From contig CAMRHE010000077.1 of NCBI GenBank assembly GCA_947044405.1, positions 3,038,001 through 3,102,000 on the forward strand: DNA of 64,000 nt, read 5' to 3'. Origin of the DNA: Leptodactylus fallax (lineage: Eukaryota > Chordata > Amphibia > Anura > Leptodactylidae). The translations under genes were made by a program, and so were the position numbers. This document shows, piece after piece, positions 54,701 to 64,000 of this stretch (positions are counted from its first letter, which is position 1; every line of letters starts with the position of its first letter). The notes beneath the pieces are model-generated. The model did not search any database. It saw only the letters and a program-made list of their open reading frames with translations, and was not told where the DNA came from.

Positions 54701-57700
54701 ATTGCGGACCTCTGGCTTTGACTTTGACTATTCTCTTGGATTTTGATTTTGTACTGCATTGCTTGACTGATACCGACCCCTTGGCTTGCTGACCTCCCTT
54801 TCTTGTTGTTCGTCCTGTACGCGTTCTACATTGTCACCTATATTAGGAAGGGACTGTCGACTGGTTGCTGCTGTTGCCTAGGACAGATCGGGCAAGTTAG
54901 CCAGAGACAGTGGGGGGTTCAGCTTTAGGGCTCACTGTCTTCTTGTGCCCCTCCCCCCAGGGTTCTGCAGCAGCACTGGGGAATTGCTCAACTGGCAATT
55001 CCCTTACACATATTTAAATTTGTAGAGAATTAAAAGTTAAACATTTAAACGTTTTGCAGAGTTTTAAAGATTTTCTTTAACCATCTTAGTGTAACTGTGT
55101 TATGTCTCGACCAAATGCCAGTGGATATGACAATGGATGCAGGACTATGGTCAGGGACTTGTCAGAAACCCAGCCATGATTTCCTTATTCTGGACAAGTC
55201 AGGGGTGTAGATATAAGGGGTGCAGCTGTATCAGCCTGTATCAGGTTCAGGACCCTTAGGGGGCCCCAAATCGATTCTAAATGGTACAAGGTAGGTAGGG
55301 ACTCCATTACAGATTTTGCATTGGAGCACAGAAGCTTCTAGTTATACCTCTGGGACAGGTTAGCAGGCAGGGAAACTACATCTATGAGAAGATAACCTGT
55401 CCACAATAAGGAAATCATGGATGGGCTTCTGACAAGACCATAGAAAGTTCCTGCATTTATGGTCGTATCCATTGGTAACCGATAAAGACAAAAGATTGTC
55501 ACTACTAAGGTGGTTAAAGAAAATCTTGAAAACTGTTGTAAAATTTGTAATTATTTATATCTGCAAAAATGTTTAACTTAATTGTCTACAAATTAGATAT
55601 TGTAAAGTTTAAGTCGGCTAAAAATGCATGTTTATTTTAATAGGGCAGGTGGAGTACTATGTCCACTTGTGCAGACACCTTTCCAGGTGTACAGTCTTCA
55701 AGCTCTCCTAGGAATTCTGGGGAAGAATATGCATAAAGGTTTTCCTTGATGGAAAAAGGAAAACTATGTCTCTATCGCCACCTATTGAAAGTTAGGTCAT
55801 TATATGCTAGTGCCCGACTTTGAAGAAGCCTTGTGCTATCACTTGGGATGAAAGCCAAACCAGTAAATCTCTTCCAAAAGGAAAAGGGTGTCTTTTCCTG
55901 TTCAAAGAGTTTTCCTGCTTTGGTTTATATCCCAAATCATATCACAAGGCTTCTTTAAAGTCAAGCTTACCTTCCAATAGGTTGTGCTAGAGGCAGTTTT
56001 TTTCTCATCAAGGAAAAGTGATTTGCATATTCTTCCACATATTTAAATTGGAAGAGGGAAATAAGCTACTGACAAACTCTGGCTGGAAAAGGGATCAGCC
56101 ATGTTAAAAACCCACCTGCCCAATCTTTCTTCTAACATTGAATGTCAGGAAGACCCCCAAACATATTTATAGGTCAGTCCTGACAAAATACAGAAAATCA
56201 GATATTTCAAATTGAGCATAAGAAGGATGTCTCCAGTACCCCCCCCAAAAAAGAAAAATAGGTACATCCTAGCTTTTAGTGGATCATACATACATTAATG
56301 TCAGTTTTTGAGTGGCCCCAAAATTCTTTCATAAGAGAGAAAACCACATATGCCTCCATATCAGTCATTATAGCAGAGTGACTATAGAGATGTCACTAAG
56401 GCATTATATCTGTCACAATAACCTTGTGCAGACTGCAGATGCCAGTCTCTGATTCCTCCATAAAACCATGCCAGCCTCAGATGATCATAATCTTTACAGA
56501 TGATTCTAATCTTTAGCCTTTGGCCTTAGATATGGTTTCCAGACAGAAACACAATAAGATGTTTTACACAGGTAAAAACAAACCAAACAATGTCCATTTC
56601 CCAGTGGAACAGGGACGTAAGCAATGTGGGTTATGCTAGGTTCACACCTGCTTTCTGGTTTCTGTTCTTCGGGTCCGCTTGGGGACCCAAGAAACGGAAA
56701 CCCATTCTGCTTAAAAAGCGGTTACCTGCGGAGAACAGACTATAATGGGGTCCACCCGAAAAATCTGGAGAGAAAAGTGCTGCTTGCAGGACTTTTCTCT
56801 CCACATTTTTCAAGCATGGAGAATGGGGAAAGGAATCTCCGAACGGAAACCAGGCACAGGTGTGAACCTAGCCTTAGTAATATAAGATGACTATTCAATA
56901 AACTCATGAAATGGGATCAGACCAGACCTTCAAAGTCTTTGTGTGTTGTCAACTTGTCAGGCAATGGAAGTGCGTCTATCTGACATTCTAGGACTATGGG
57001 ATTTATTTACAGGGTTGGTGGCCTGACCTCTTGAATTTTGAACTTGTGTCCATTTACTACATTTAGGTGTTATTTGTATTGGCATCTCAGGACAAAGTCA
57101 CCACAACCTAAAAGTGAAGTTGGTAATATGTTTAATACCCCTCTTTTTTTTTTTTTTTAATTCACCTTCATCTAAGTTATGTTGAAATGTGTCATTTTTT
57201 AGATTTATCAAATGTCCAAAAATAATTCCAAGTGTTCACACCCAAGTTATTCTATACTTGTACTCTAAACATCATTGCATCACAGATTACAAAATAATGT
57301 CATAAAAAGATAATAAAATCTAAGTATAAAGTGTCATGCTGCCTCGAAATGAACATTGTATGTGATGAACTTATTCTATGTTTTTCTTCAACCCACTTAT
57401 TGTAACTCTATCACGTGCACAGCAGGCGAAGCCAGAGCCAGAACCGGTAAAAGAATTATTTTACAGGCTGATAAAGAAAAATCCACTACTTTTTGCATTA
57501 TACAAGAGACCCAGTACTCTTCTGTTGTACTGTCAAGGAGAATGATAATCTTAAGGTGATGTCCCATAAAGACCATCCATATCAATATGCTATAAAGACA
57601 GAAGAATTTGTTGGGTGAGACTCCACTCTATTAGTCAAAGTAGAGAGTCAATTTGTTGCTCAGAAGGACTAAGCTCCAACAAGTATTACATGGTGAGCCA

Positions 57701-58398
57701 TTCTTTCAAGTAGATGCCATGTAATACTATATTTCTCCTCAAGTGGCTGCCCGCAGCTTTCTCCAGCACTAACATCTGATCGCAGGGGGCTCCAGTTGCT
57801 GCACCAGCAGCTTTCCACTGACTGCCAGTGGGTCCTCATTTAGGAAAAGGGTTGTCTGGATGGGAAAAGCCTTTTAAGGTGTTCTTAACACCAAAGGCAC
57901 CCGCTTCAAAATAACCATGGAATGTATTTTCAAGGAAGTTCGATTTGTTATGGACAAGTGAAAAGTAAGGTTATTACGAGGTCATTGTAAATCAAAGCTC
58001 TCTGCTATAAAAACTGTAAGAAAGAAGGAAAAATTGGATGACCATTTTCAGATTTCTTCTGCAATAAATAAGTTTTATGGTGACAATCTGTATTTTTCCT
58101 AATCAGAATTCTTACAAGCAAGGCATTAGCCCAAAAAGGATTATTATGGATGATTCATTCACAGGATTTAAAAGGTATATGAGTCATGTAATGGGCAGTA
58201 ATCATGGTACATACTTGAAAGCAATGATGTTGGGGTGCTTCAACTTCCTCAGGTGCTTAATATCAGTCTCTTTTTGTTCTCTCACTTTCTTGATTGCAAC
58301 TTCTTCTCCTCGAAACTTCCCCAGGAAAACTGCTCCTTGTGCCCCACTGCCCAGCCACTGCAGCTCTGAAATCTCCTCGAATGGCACCTCCCAAGTGT
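39682..58398 (-). CDS. map3k13: Mitogen-activated protein kinase kinase kinase 13 (leucine zipper-bearing kinase, LZK), kinase domain to C-terminus
   Basis: Eleven exons join in frame to 802 codons plus stop; the N-terminal part is beyond 64,000. Numbering from the first in-window residue: the kinase domain spans about 8-252, with Gly loop GSGAQG (17-22), VAIK lysine 37, HRDLKSPN (119-126), DFG (139-141) and WMAPE (161-165). The two leucine-zipper/coiled-coil segments follow (about 270-345: [44 protein letters not shown]). Next is a Ser/Pro-rich region (390-646), an acidic stretch [18 protein letters not shown] and the conserved [27 protein letters not shown] block. LZK is a cytosolic MAP3K that activates the MKK4/7-JNK branch and acts in neuronal stress and axon injury. 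Family match is stronger than to MAP3K12 (DLK), from memory. All key catalytic residues are present and no break is seen. Confidence 0.97.
40355..40723 (-). CDS. map3k13: map3k13 exon: acidic and regulatory C-terminal block
   Basis: The acceptor is CTACAG|ACTGG and the donor is TACGAG|GTAAGG, 123 codons. The exon encodes the Glu/Asp-rich segment [17 protein letters not shown], then [19 protein letters not shown] and [18 protein letters not shown]. Read-through past the donor gives a spurious longer frame. Confidence 0.95.
41920..42688 (-). CDS. map3k13: map3k13 large exon: Ser/Pro-rich region
   Basis: The acceptor is TTGTAG|GCCTG and the donor is GAAAG|GTAATA (769 nt). The exon encodes [16 protein letters not shown], the basic [17 protein letters not shown] patch, and the conserved islands [25 protein letters not shown] and TPPALPR. 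Sequence between the islands has drifted strongly from the human protein as I recall it. Confidence 0.93.
42770..42907 (-). CDS. map3k13: map3k13 exon: basic linker after the zippers
   Basis: The acceptor is TTTTAG|GCGTG and the donor is AGGCG|GTGAGT. The exon encodes [17 protein letters not shown] followed by [18 protein letters not shown]. Confidence 0.95.
44011..44127 (-). CDS. map3k13: map3k13 exon: second zipper segment
   Basis: The acceptor is CGGCAG|GCATG and the donor is ATCAG|GTACTT. The exon encodes [18 protein letters not shown] and then [18 protein letters not shown]. Confidence 0.95.
44394..44503 (-). CDS. map3k13: map3k13 exon: first zipper segment
   Basis: The acceptor is TTTCAG|GCTGAA and the donor is CTGCG|GTAAGT. 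The exon encodes [18 protein letters not shown] and [16 protein letters not shown], a strongly helical charged segment. Confidence 0.95.
44997..45853. repeat. Long inverted repeat (fold-back), ~857 bp
   Basis: The outer arms 44997-45195 and 45656-45853 are inverted copies, highly similar by eye. The inner arms at about 45340-45500 and 45534-45655 also pair, around a loop of about 33 nt (45501-45533). The left arm has about 140 extra bases (45196-45335) that include a T2 terminus TTAAAGGGGTTGTTCAG at 45262, and two additional copies of AGTCCATGGTCATGTGATAT. No coding sequence is seen. Confidence 0.85.
45412..45478 (+). repeat. 22-bp tandem repeat, three copies
   Basis: AGTCCATGGTCATGTGAT occurs three times in succession (about 45414, 45436 and 45458). 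The opposite arm of the fold-back has one copy, so the expansion happened in the left arm only. Confidence 0.85.
47608..47716 (-). CDS. map3k13: map3k13 exon: end of kinase domain
   Basis: The acceptor is GTATAG|GCAAAG and the donor is TCGCAG|GTATGC. The exon encodes [18 protein letters not shown] and ends ETYFKSQ on a codon boundary. Confidence 0.96.
48074..48295. mobile_element. 222-bp MITE with TAGGCTGAGGCCCC termini
   Basis: The left end TTAGGCTGAGGCCCCAA and the right end TTGGGGCCTCAGCCTTAA are inverted. The inner arms GCAGATTTTGTTGCG and CGCAACAAAATCTGC also pair, giving a hairpin-like element. A related scrap is at 32120-32180. Confidence 0.75.
50265..50325. repeat. (TG)n/(CG)-containing microsatellite with G run
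   Basis: GT repeats with interspersed CGTG units and a terminal run of seven to eight G. Alternating purine-pyrimidine tracts like this can adopt Z-DNA. Confidence 0.9.
51165..51491 (-). repeat. tRNA-derived SINE with internal insertion
   Basis: It is the same SINE as at 22460-22712: body ACTCCAAAG...CCATATAGGG and head CTCAGTGGTTACC with B box GGTTCAAAC. About 75-80 bp (about 51332-51408, containing GTGTAGCCATCTTCAAC) replaces part of the usual middle, so another repeat has inserted or recombined there. Confidence 0.7.
51867..51881. repeat. (AAT)n microsatellite
   Basis: Five AAT/ATA units just downstream of the kinase C-lobe exon, about 30 bp from its donor site. Confidence 0.7.
51914..52072 (-). 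CDS. map3k13: map3k13 exon: kinase C-lobe
   Basis: The acceptor is CTGTCAG|GTCTT and the donor is ACATG|GTAAGA. The exon encodes [18 protein letters not shown] through the [13 protein letters not shown] helix. The longest open frame over this exon is a different, spurious one. Confidence 0.95.
52498..52656 (-). CDS. map3k13: map3k13 exon: DFG motif, activation segment, APE motif
   Basis: The acceptor is TTTACAG|TGTCC and the donor is ATTTG|GTTAGT. The exon encodes [18 protein letters not shown], the [16 protein letters not shown] activation segment and [11 protein letters not shown]. Confidence 0.97.
52839..53030 (-). CDS. map3k13: map3k13 exon: kinase hinge to catalytic loop
   Basis: The acceptor is CTACAG|AGGTG and the donor is CCCAA|GTAAGT. 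The exon encodes [16 protein letters not shown] (hinge) through [18 protein letters not shown]. Confidence 0.96.
53270..53465. mobile_element. Fragment of the AGGTTCACAC-type MITE
   Basis: Sequence around ACCGATTTTTAAGAGAAT and the end GCAGGTGTGAACCTAGTGTT match the element at 56631-56876 in reverse orientation. One end is missing. Confidence 0.55.
54344..55008 (+). mobile_element. Solo LTR, 665 bp, with 5-bp target duplication
   Basis: The element begins TGTAACG, ends CTTACA (canonical TG...CA with inverted TGTAA/TTACA) and is flanked by a perfect CATAT duplication (54339-54343 and 55009-55013). A TATAAA lies at 54601-54606, consistent with a plus-oriented LTR promoter. The 5-bp duplication and termini fit a Ty3/gypsy-type retrotransposon. 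No internal coding region remains, as expected after LTR-LTR recombination. Confidence 0.85.
55018..55592. mobile_element. Fold-back element with ~180-bp inverted arms
   Basis: The left arm (about 55018-55190) and the right arm (about 55390-55592) are inverted copies. They share AATTTGTAGA(G/C)AATTAA ends, GATTTTCTTTAACCA and CCATGATTTCCTTATT. The centre contains a separate 153-bp hAT insertion. No coding potential is seen. Confidence 0.75.
55192..55360. mobile_element. 153-bp hAT-type MITE with imperfect 8-bp duplication
   Basis: The element 55200-55352 has ends CAGGGGTGTAGATATAAG and, inverted, CAGAGGTATAACTAGAAG. The flanks GGACAAGT and GGACAGGT match at 7 of 8 bases. It lies in the central part of the fold-back, so it inserted later. 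Confidence 0.75.
55725..56038. mobile_element. ~310-bp fold-back MITE
   Basis: GGAAGAATATGCA at the left and TGCATATTCTTCC at the right begin inverted arms. These also share TCCTTGATG, CACCTATTG, GACTTTGAAGAAGCCTTGTG and its inverse. The loop is around 55880. Confidence 0.8.
56631..56876. mobile_element. 246-bp MITE with AGGTTCACACCTG termini
   Basis: The left end CTAGGTTCACACCTG and the right end CAGGTGTGAACCTAG are perfect inverses. It is a common non-coding family type, and a broken copy lies at 53270-53465. Confidence 0.8.
58215..58398 (-). CDS. map3k13: map3k13 exon: start of kinase domain
   Basis: The acceptor is CTAAG|ACACTTGG (the preceding exon supplies the G of the Asp codon) and the donor is TTCAA|GTATGT. 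The exon encodes [15 protein letters not shown], the Gly loop, the VAIKK lysine and HPNIIAF. Confidence 0.96.
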
Positions 58399-59633
58399 CT
58401 TAGAGATAACGAAAAGATTAAAAGTACTTAAGTCTATATTATACAGAATATTAAATATTGTCAGCTATGTATAGAAAAATGTACATGCTACATAAGTAAG
58501 AACATAAGTTATAGATGCAGTAAAGGGGGATTGTCGAGTTTGTCATGTGCAAGAATCTGTGGTCATATAAAGCTTGGTACATTATATACATTTTCAGGGT
58601 TATTGCAGTGCACAAACACTACAGCTCCAGATAGGTGAGTGACAAACTCAGCTCTGCATTAACAGAAGTGCTGAACCGCCAGCTATTAAAGGTGTACGGG
58701 CACTTTTTCTTTCATAATACATTGAATATGGCATTTTAATTTGTATTCCATGCAAAGCCTTTTCCAACGTATTTTAAGCAAATTGTAAGTATGACCTGAT
58801 TTGAGATTTGTACAATTTAGGCTAAATGAATCTCCACGGTTACATTAGCAGAGAGTTTAAAAAGAAGAGCAGATGCATGCACACTCGGCTTTGTTAACAT
58901 TAGTATCATAGCTTCCGTTCATATGCAGTTATGCTGGATCAGTTTTCGAATGGATACCGGTAAATCCTGATGAAAACTACCAGCCTTAATGAGTTCTATT
59001 GCTGATCTGGTATTTTTAATATTTTTAGATATTAAAATACATATATTATAGCATTAGTTATTCCTTGCTATCCGAATTCTTGTCTTCTGCTAGGTCATAG
59101 AACCAGTACAGTAGTTAATGCACAGGAGAAGATAGAGAGCTCTGTCACTAACTACTAATGAACAGACAGTTCCTGTCACACAGTTATAATAAAGAAGATC
59201 GCAATTCAGCCTCCCTAGCTATGTACTTACAATCTCTTAGATTATTTAGGAGAATATAAGGAGAAGTATAACTGCACTGCCCCCCAGCAGGTACATATAG
59301 TACAGTCTTTAGCTACTCATGTGATGCTGTGCTGATAGGGATTGCTGCTCAAGTGATTGATAGCAGAAACATATAGAGAAATATACAAGCTAAGATGGTG
59401 TGTGATCTGGAGCGGAGGAGAAGCTACAAGGATTTAATACAGCAATGTGGCATCCGATGGAATATGGTACAAATCTTATGTTGGACTTTAACTGATCATG
59501 TTGCTATTTATTAGTTATTTCATGAATGTACTGTAGTATCTACCCCATGGTATTGTATAAAAGGTGGTGCCAATGCTGCTTTATAAACAGCTATCAAGGA
59601 ATTGTCCTCTATGACATCACATGTATCTCAGGT

Positions 59634-59979
59634 CTTACAATCAGGGCTGTAGTCAGAGTCGCAGAGTCACAGCCACTTTTGGGTCAGAAAAAACTGTTAC
59701 TTCAGACTCAAGCTTCAAAATAAAATTATAATAATGATTGTTAATTATATTATGCAATTATGAATGTTGCATAATTAATTAGATGTATAATTTGTTGAAT
59801 ATTTGATTTCATAGGATTTCAGCCTCTAGCTTTTTAATAAATTAGAGGAACTTTACTGCTTGTGACTGACCCTGGCTGCCAGCCATGTATGAAGGAGCCT
59901 GAGTAGGAGTCGAGCTGTGCAAAAACAGAGGAATCGGAGTCGGGGTTTGGCCTACCAGCTCCACAACCCTGGTTACAAT
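59634..59979. mobile_element. 330-bp hAT-type MITE with 8-bp duplication
   Basis: The element 59642-59971 begins CAGGGCTGTAGTC and ends CCACAACCCTG (inverted CAGGGTTGTGG). The flanks CTTACAAT and GTTACAAT match at 7 of 8 bases. The CAGGGCTGTGGAGTCGG-type ends are widespread among vertebrate hAT MITEs. Confidence 0.85.
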
Positions 59980-60599
59980 CCATATCATTCATATAAAGAT
60001 TATTAAGAATTCAGTTCTTTATTTGTTTCTACTGGATATGCTTTTGTTCTTTTATTTGACCTTTCCCTTATGTAGGAAACTTCACCTGCTGTTTTACTAT
60101 AATTGTTTATATGTAATAAAATGCTTGTAAAATTGAACAACTATGGAATGAATTTACTACTCCCTCTACAACAGGAAACTAGCGTATATGGGGATAGTTG
60201 TGGCACACAGCCCTGTCTTGTGCAAAAGATGTGTCACTTATCACTTTTTGCACCCCACTCACCATTTTTTATGAAAGTTAATGGAACAAGCCAGAGACCA
60301 AGGTAGGCAAAGGTGGTGATGCCTTGGCCTGACAAATTTGCTTTGAAAGCTGGCATGACTTAAACCTAAAACCTATGAAAGTCAGTCAGGGACTTCATTA
60401 AGTCCTTTCAGATAAGGAAACAGCCAATAACACAGAATCATCCAGCTGGAAGTTGCCCAAAGACACTGTTTGATGCTCTCCTCTCTTGCTCTTAGGGGGA
60501 TGTTCCACATATAGGACTTCCCCTCTATGATGTCCATATGACCTAAAGAGAAACAAGTTCTGGTGGGCTCAGGGTGAGGAGCCAGAAGGGGAACCATTG

Positions 60600-61310
60600 T
60601 GATTCCCCATAATGGTGGTGAGTGAGATTCTGCGGGCTCTAGTGTGGGACAGGGTATTTCTGTAGGGTCTTTGATAGATGGAGATGAAGAGAGTCAAGTT
60701 AGGCAACAAGGTGGATGTGTGTTTGGAACGAGGGGTAATTTGGGGGAAAAGGGATACAGAGAGCTGATAGGTCAGTGTAATCAGGTGGTGCCTTAGGGGT
60801 ATAAAACTGAGAATAAGGGGAGGGGATAGCTAGTAAAATTTGCAAGTTGCCCGCCCTCCCCCGAAGTTTTAGTTTTCACTAAATGTATTTACTACGTCAT
60901 ATGAATATATGTTACATTGGAACTTATGTAAGGCGGAATCGTGGTGCTTCAACCAACAAGGATGAGGAGATCTGGTGGCCCCTGTGGCAGTAGGGGCTTT
61001 GGCTCGGAACCAAGTCAACTGCTGTAATGAGGAGACACAGCTTGGGCAGCTGGTCCATCAACGTGGGGGAGCAGCCTCAGGTGCTGACTCAAAGGAATTG
61101 GCTGAGGACAAGGAGGTCCTGATGGCAAGGTACCGGTGTGAGTTGCCGGCTGTGACTGCAGTGTCCAGCTGGCAACATAGTCTAGTTGAGGCGTCACAAT
61201 TTGCCCTAGGCTCCCTAAGATGTATATTTTGTTTCTACATAAGAATAAACTTAGTGGCTTGCGCCACTACCTTTCCAGCAAAATCTGTGTCCTGATTACT
61301 TCAGTATTGA
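60600..61310 (+). mobile_element. Possible LTR-like segment
   Basis: GGGGTATAAAACTGAG (TATA-like, about 60797) is followed 440 bp later by AATAAA (61243) and a short stem GTGGCTTGCGCCAC, an arrangement like U3-R-U5. CATTG occurs just outside both suggested ends, but the termini are not canonical TG...CA. Weakly supported. Confidence 0.25.
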
Positions 61311-62212
61311 GAGGTGTTAACATTGCAAACATTTGCGCTCCTTATAAGACATATGTAAAGAGGTTGTCCTAGTGAGACGACCACTTAATATGTTAATTAT
61401 TTGTTATTTTTAATTTTCCTCTTCCATAATTATGTTCAACCTGGGGAACAGAAGGGCATCTAGCATGCAGAATAATAGGCACTATACCGTGTAGTGCAGA
61501 GATATTTAATGTTGTTACTGTCTAGGGAGTAACAGACAGCTGCTGACTATATATTTTACCCCTTCCCCAATGATAAATACCCACAAGTCTGTCATTGCAG
61601 GCAGAATCCCCTTGACAGTAGAATATATTACCAGCTTCTGTGTCCTAGACCCCACTCCCACCTTTCCAGCATCGCCTTGCCCTCCACATGACTAGAAGAC
61701 ATGGACACAGACTGACACACAAGCTCTTCACTCACTAGTAAACAATAAGTACTATAATCCATGTCCTGCTGCTGCAGACAATAGTCAGTGGAGGGGAGGG
61801 GGTTAGCCATCTGCTCAGCGACATCAGGAAAGATGGAGAAACTTCAATGCATCTCCCAGACCAGAAAAATACAGAGATTTGTGCCACAATGGGCATTTAT
61901 TTTGGTACTTTGCTGATGCGCTGCAGAGTGGTATAGATTGAGCAGATGCTGACATCAATATTTGTTTCTCTATTTATTTTGGCCGCAAACATTTGGAGTG
62001 AATTATAATACAGCTGCAACGTTCCCTTAATCCGTTCTTATCAGGGCCCCACGATCTGTAGAGCTCTTTGGAAACTCTTCTAACTGGCATGTCAGCAGAT
62101 CCTGACATCTCAGGACCCCTTTAATATCATAATAGAGAAATAAGTGAATGTTACATGCTCAAAAAATGTAAGATACTTGGATTTCAACTTTTCTGTATGT
62201 CCTAAATAAAGC

Positions 62213-62345
62213 TTGTTTGTTTGTTTGTTTGTTTGTTTGTTTGAGTTGGAAGGGACCTCAAGGGCCATCAAGTCCAACCCCCTGCAAAAGCAGGAATTCC
62301 TAAATCATCCCAGCTATATACCTATCCAGTTTCCGCTTGAAGATT
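62213..62345 (-). mobile_element. CR1-like LINE 3' fragment with (CAAA)n tail
   Basis: GAGTTGGAAGGGACCTCAAG and ATCAAGTCCAACCCCCTGC resemble the reverse complement of CR1-type 3' ends. The (GTTT)n run at 62213-62242 would be its 3' tail on the minus strand. Confidence 0.5.
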
Positions 62346-62688
62346 TCAATTCAGCTATTGGATGCCCTTCATTTCTACAAGTTCGCATTGTCCCTAAACT
62401 GGAATGGTGATACGGCAGCACTTGGAGTCCATGCGTCCATGTTATAGACCACAATGAGGCATCATATTCTCTACTAGAAGAATGCCTCCTTAATATGGCT
62501 TGTAAAATCAAGCCAAACTGTGAAAAAAAGGTCTCCACATAGAATTGGAGACACATAGAGGTACATTAGGAGGCCATAGCATGCTGTGGGAACCCATATT
62601 ACAGATCTGTATAGACTAATCTGTAATTCACAGCTGAAAAGCAGAGTGCTCTATATAGGGTTTCAGTATAGAAAACAACTGGTATGTA

Positions 62689-64000
<1,312 letters not shown>

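Larger units (their letters stand above)
53031..58214. other. map3k13 intron containing a transposon nest
   Basis: This 5.2-kb intron splits the kinase domain. It holds a hAT-like MITE scrap (53270-53465), a solo LTR (54344-55008), a fold-back element (55018-55592) with a hAT MITE in its middle (55200-55352), another fold-back (55725-56038) and a MITE (56631-56876). No coding exon is recognised. Confidence 0.6.

Noticed and set aside
60975..61295. 106-codon ORF
   Set aside because: It falls in a possible repeat and has no recognisable domain; gag-like motifs are absent.

Overview
The window is vertebrate nuclear DNA, most likely from a frog (anuran amphibian). Three conserved multi-exon genes with GT/AG introns sit in a repeat-rich background. 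The repeats are typical of frogs: TTAA-flanked T2/Kolobok-type MITEs, Tc1 elements, hAT non-autonomous elements, a tRNA-derived SINE, an L1/Tx1-type LINE tail, a Penelope-like fragment and a solo LTR. I see no bacterial or viral genes. Species cannot be read from the sequence.

Layout. (1) 2725-7942, minus strand: the first three coding exons of ehhadh (peroxisomal bifunctional enzyme); the rest lies to the left of the window. (2) 7943-8860: a compact divergent promoter shared by ehhadh and tmem41a, with paired CCAAT boxes, a GC box, a YY1-like site over the ehhadh ATG, X-box-like palindromes, an ETS-like site and an ~80-bp tandem repeat. (3) 8861-16265, plus strand: complete five-exon tmem41a (257 codons plus stop). 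(4) 16266-39681: a gene-free interval rich in transposons, including a 1.6-kb Tc1 with decayed transposase, an 824-bp hAT element carrying a 31-bp minisatellite, and a 1.06-kb inverted-repeat element. (5) 39682-58398, minus strand: eleven coding exons of map3k13 (LZK), from just before the kinase domain to the stop codon; the N-terminal exon(s) lie beyond 64,000. (6) 58399-64000: map3k13 intron with a hAT MITE, a CR1-like scrap and a frameshifted Tc1 running off the edge.

In human the same three genes are neighbours on 3q27, but as I recall the order there is EHHADH(-) MAP3K13(+) TMEM41A(-). Here it is ehhadh(-) tmem41a(+) map3k13(-), which equals inversion of the two-gene block. The most distinctive non-genic signal is a hammerhead ribozyme fold on the minus strand at 11390-11458, inside a 736-bp insert flanked by a perfect 14-bp target duplication, as expected for a Penelope-like retroelement.

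The genes act in separate processes: peroxisomal beta-oxidation (ehhadh), ER membrane lipid handling (tmem41a) and JNK-pathway stress signalling (map3k13). The only likely functional link is the shared ehhadh/tmem41a promoter. All splice sites were assigned by eye, from frame continuity and from similarity to remembered vertebrate orthologues.
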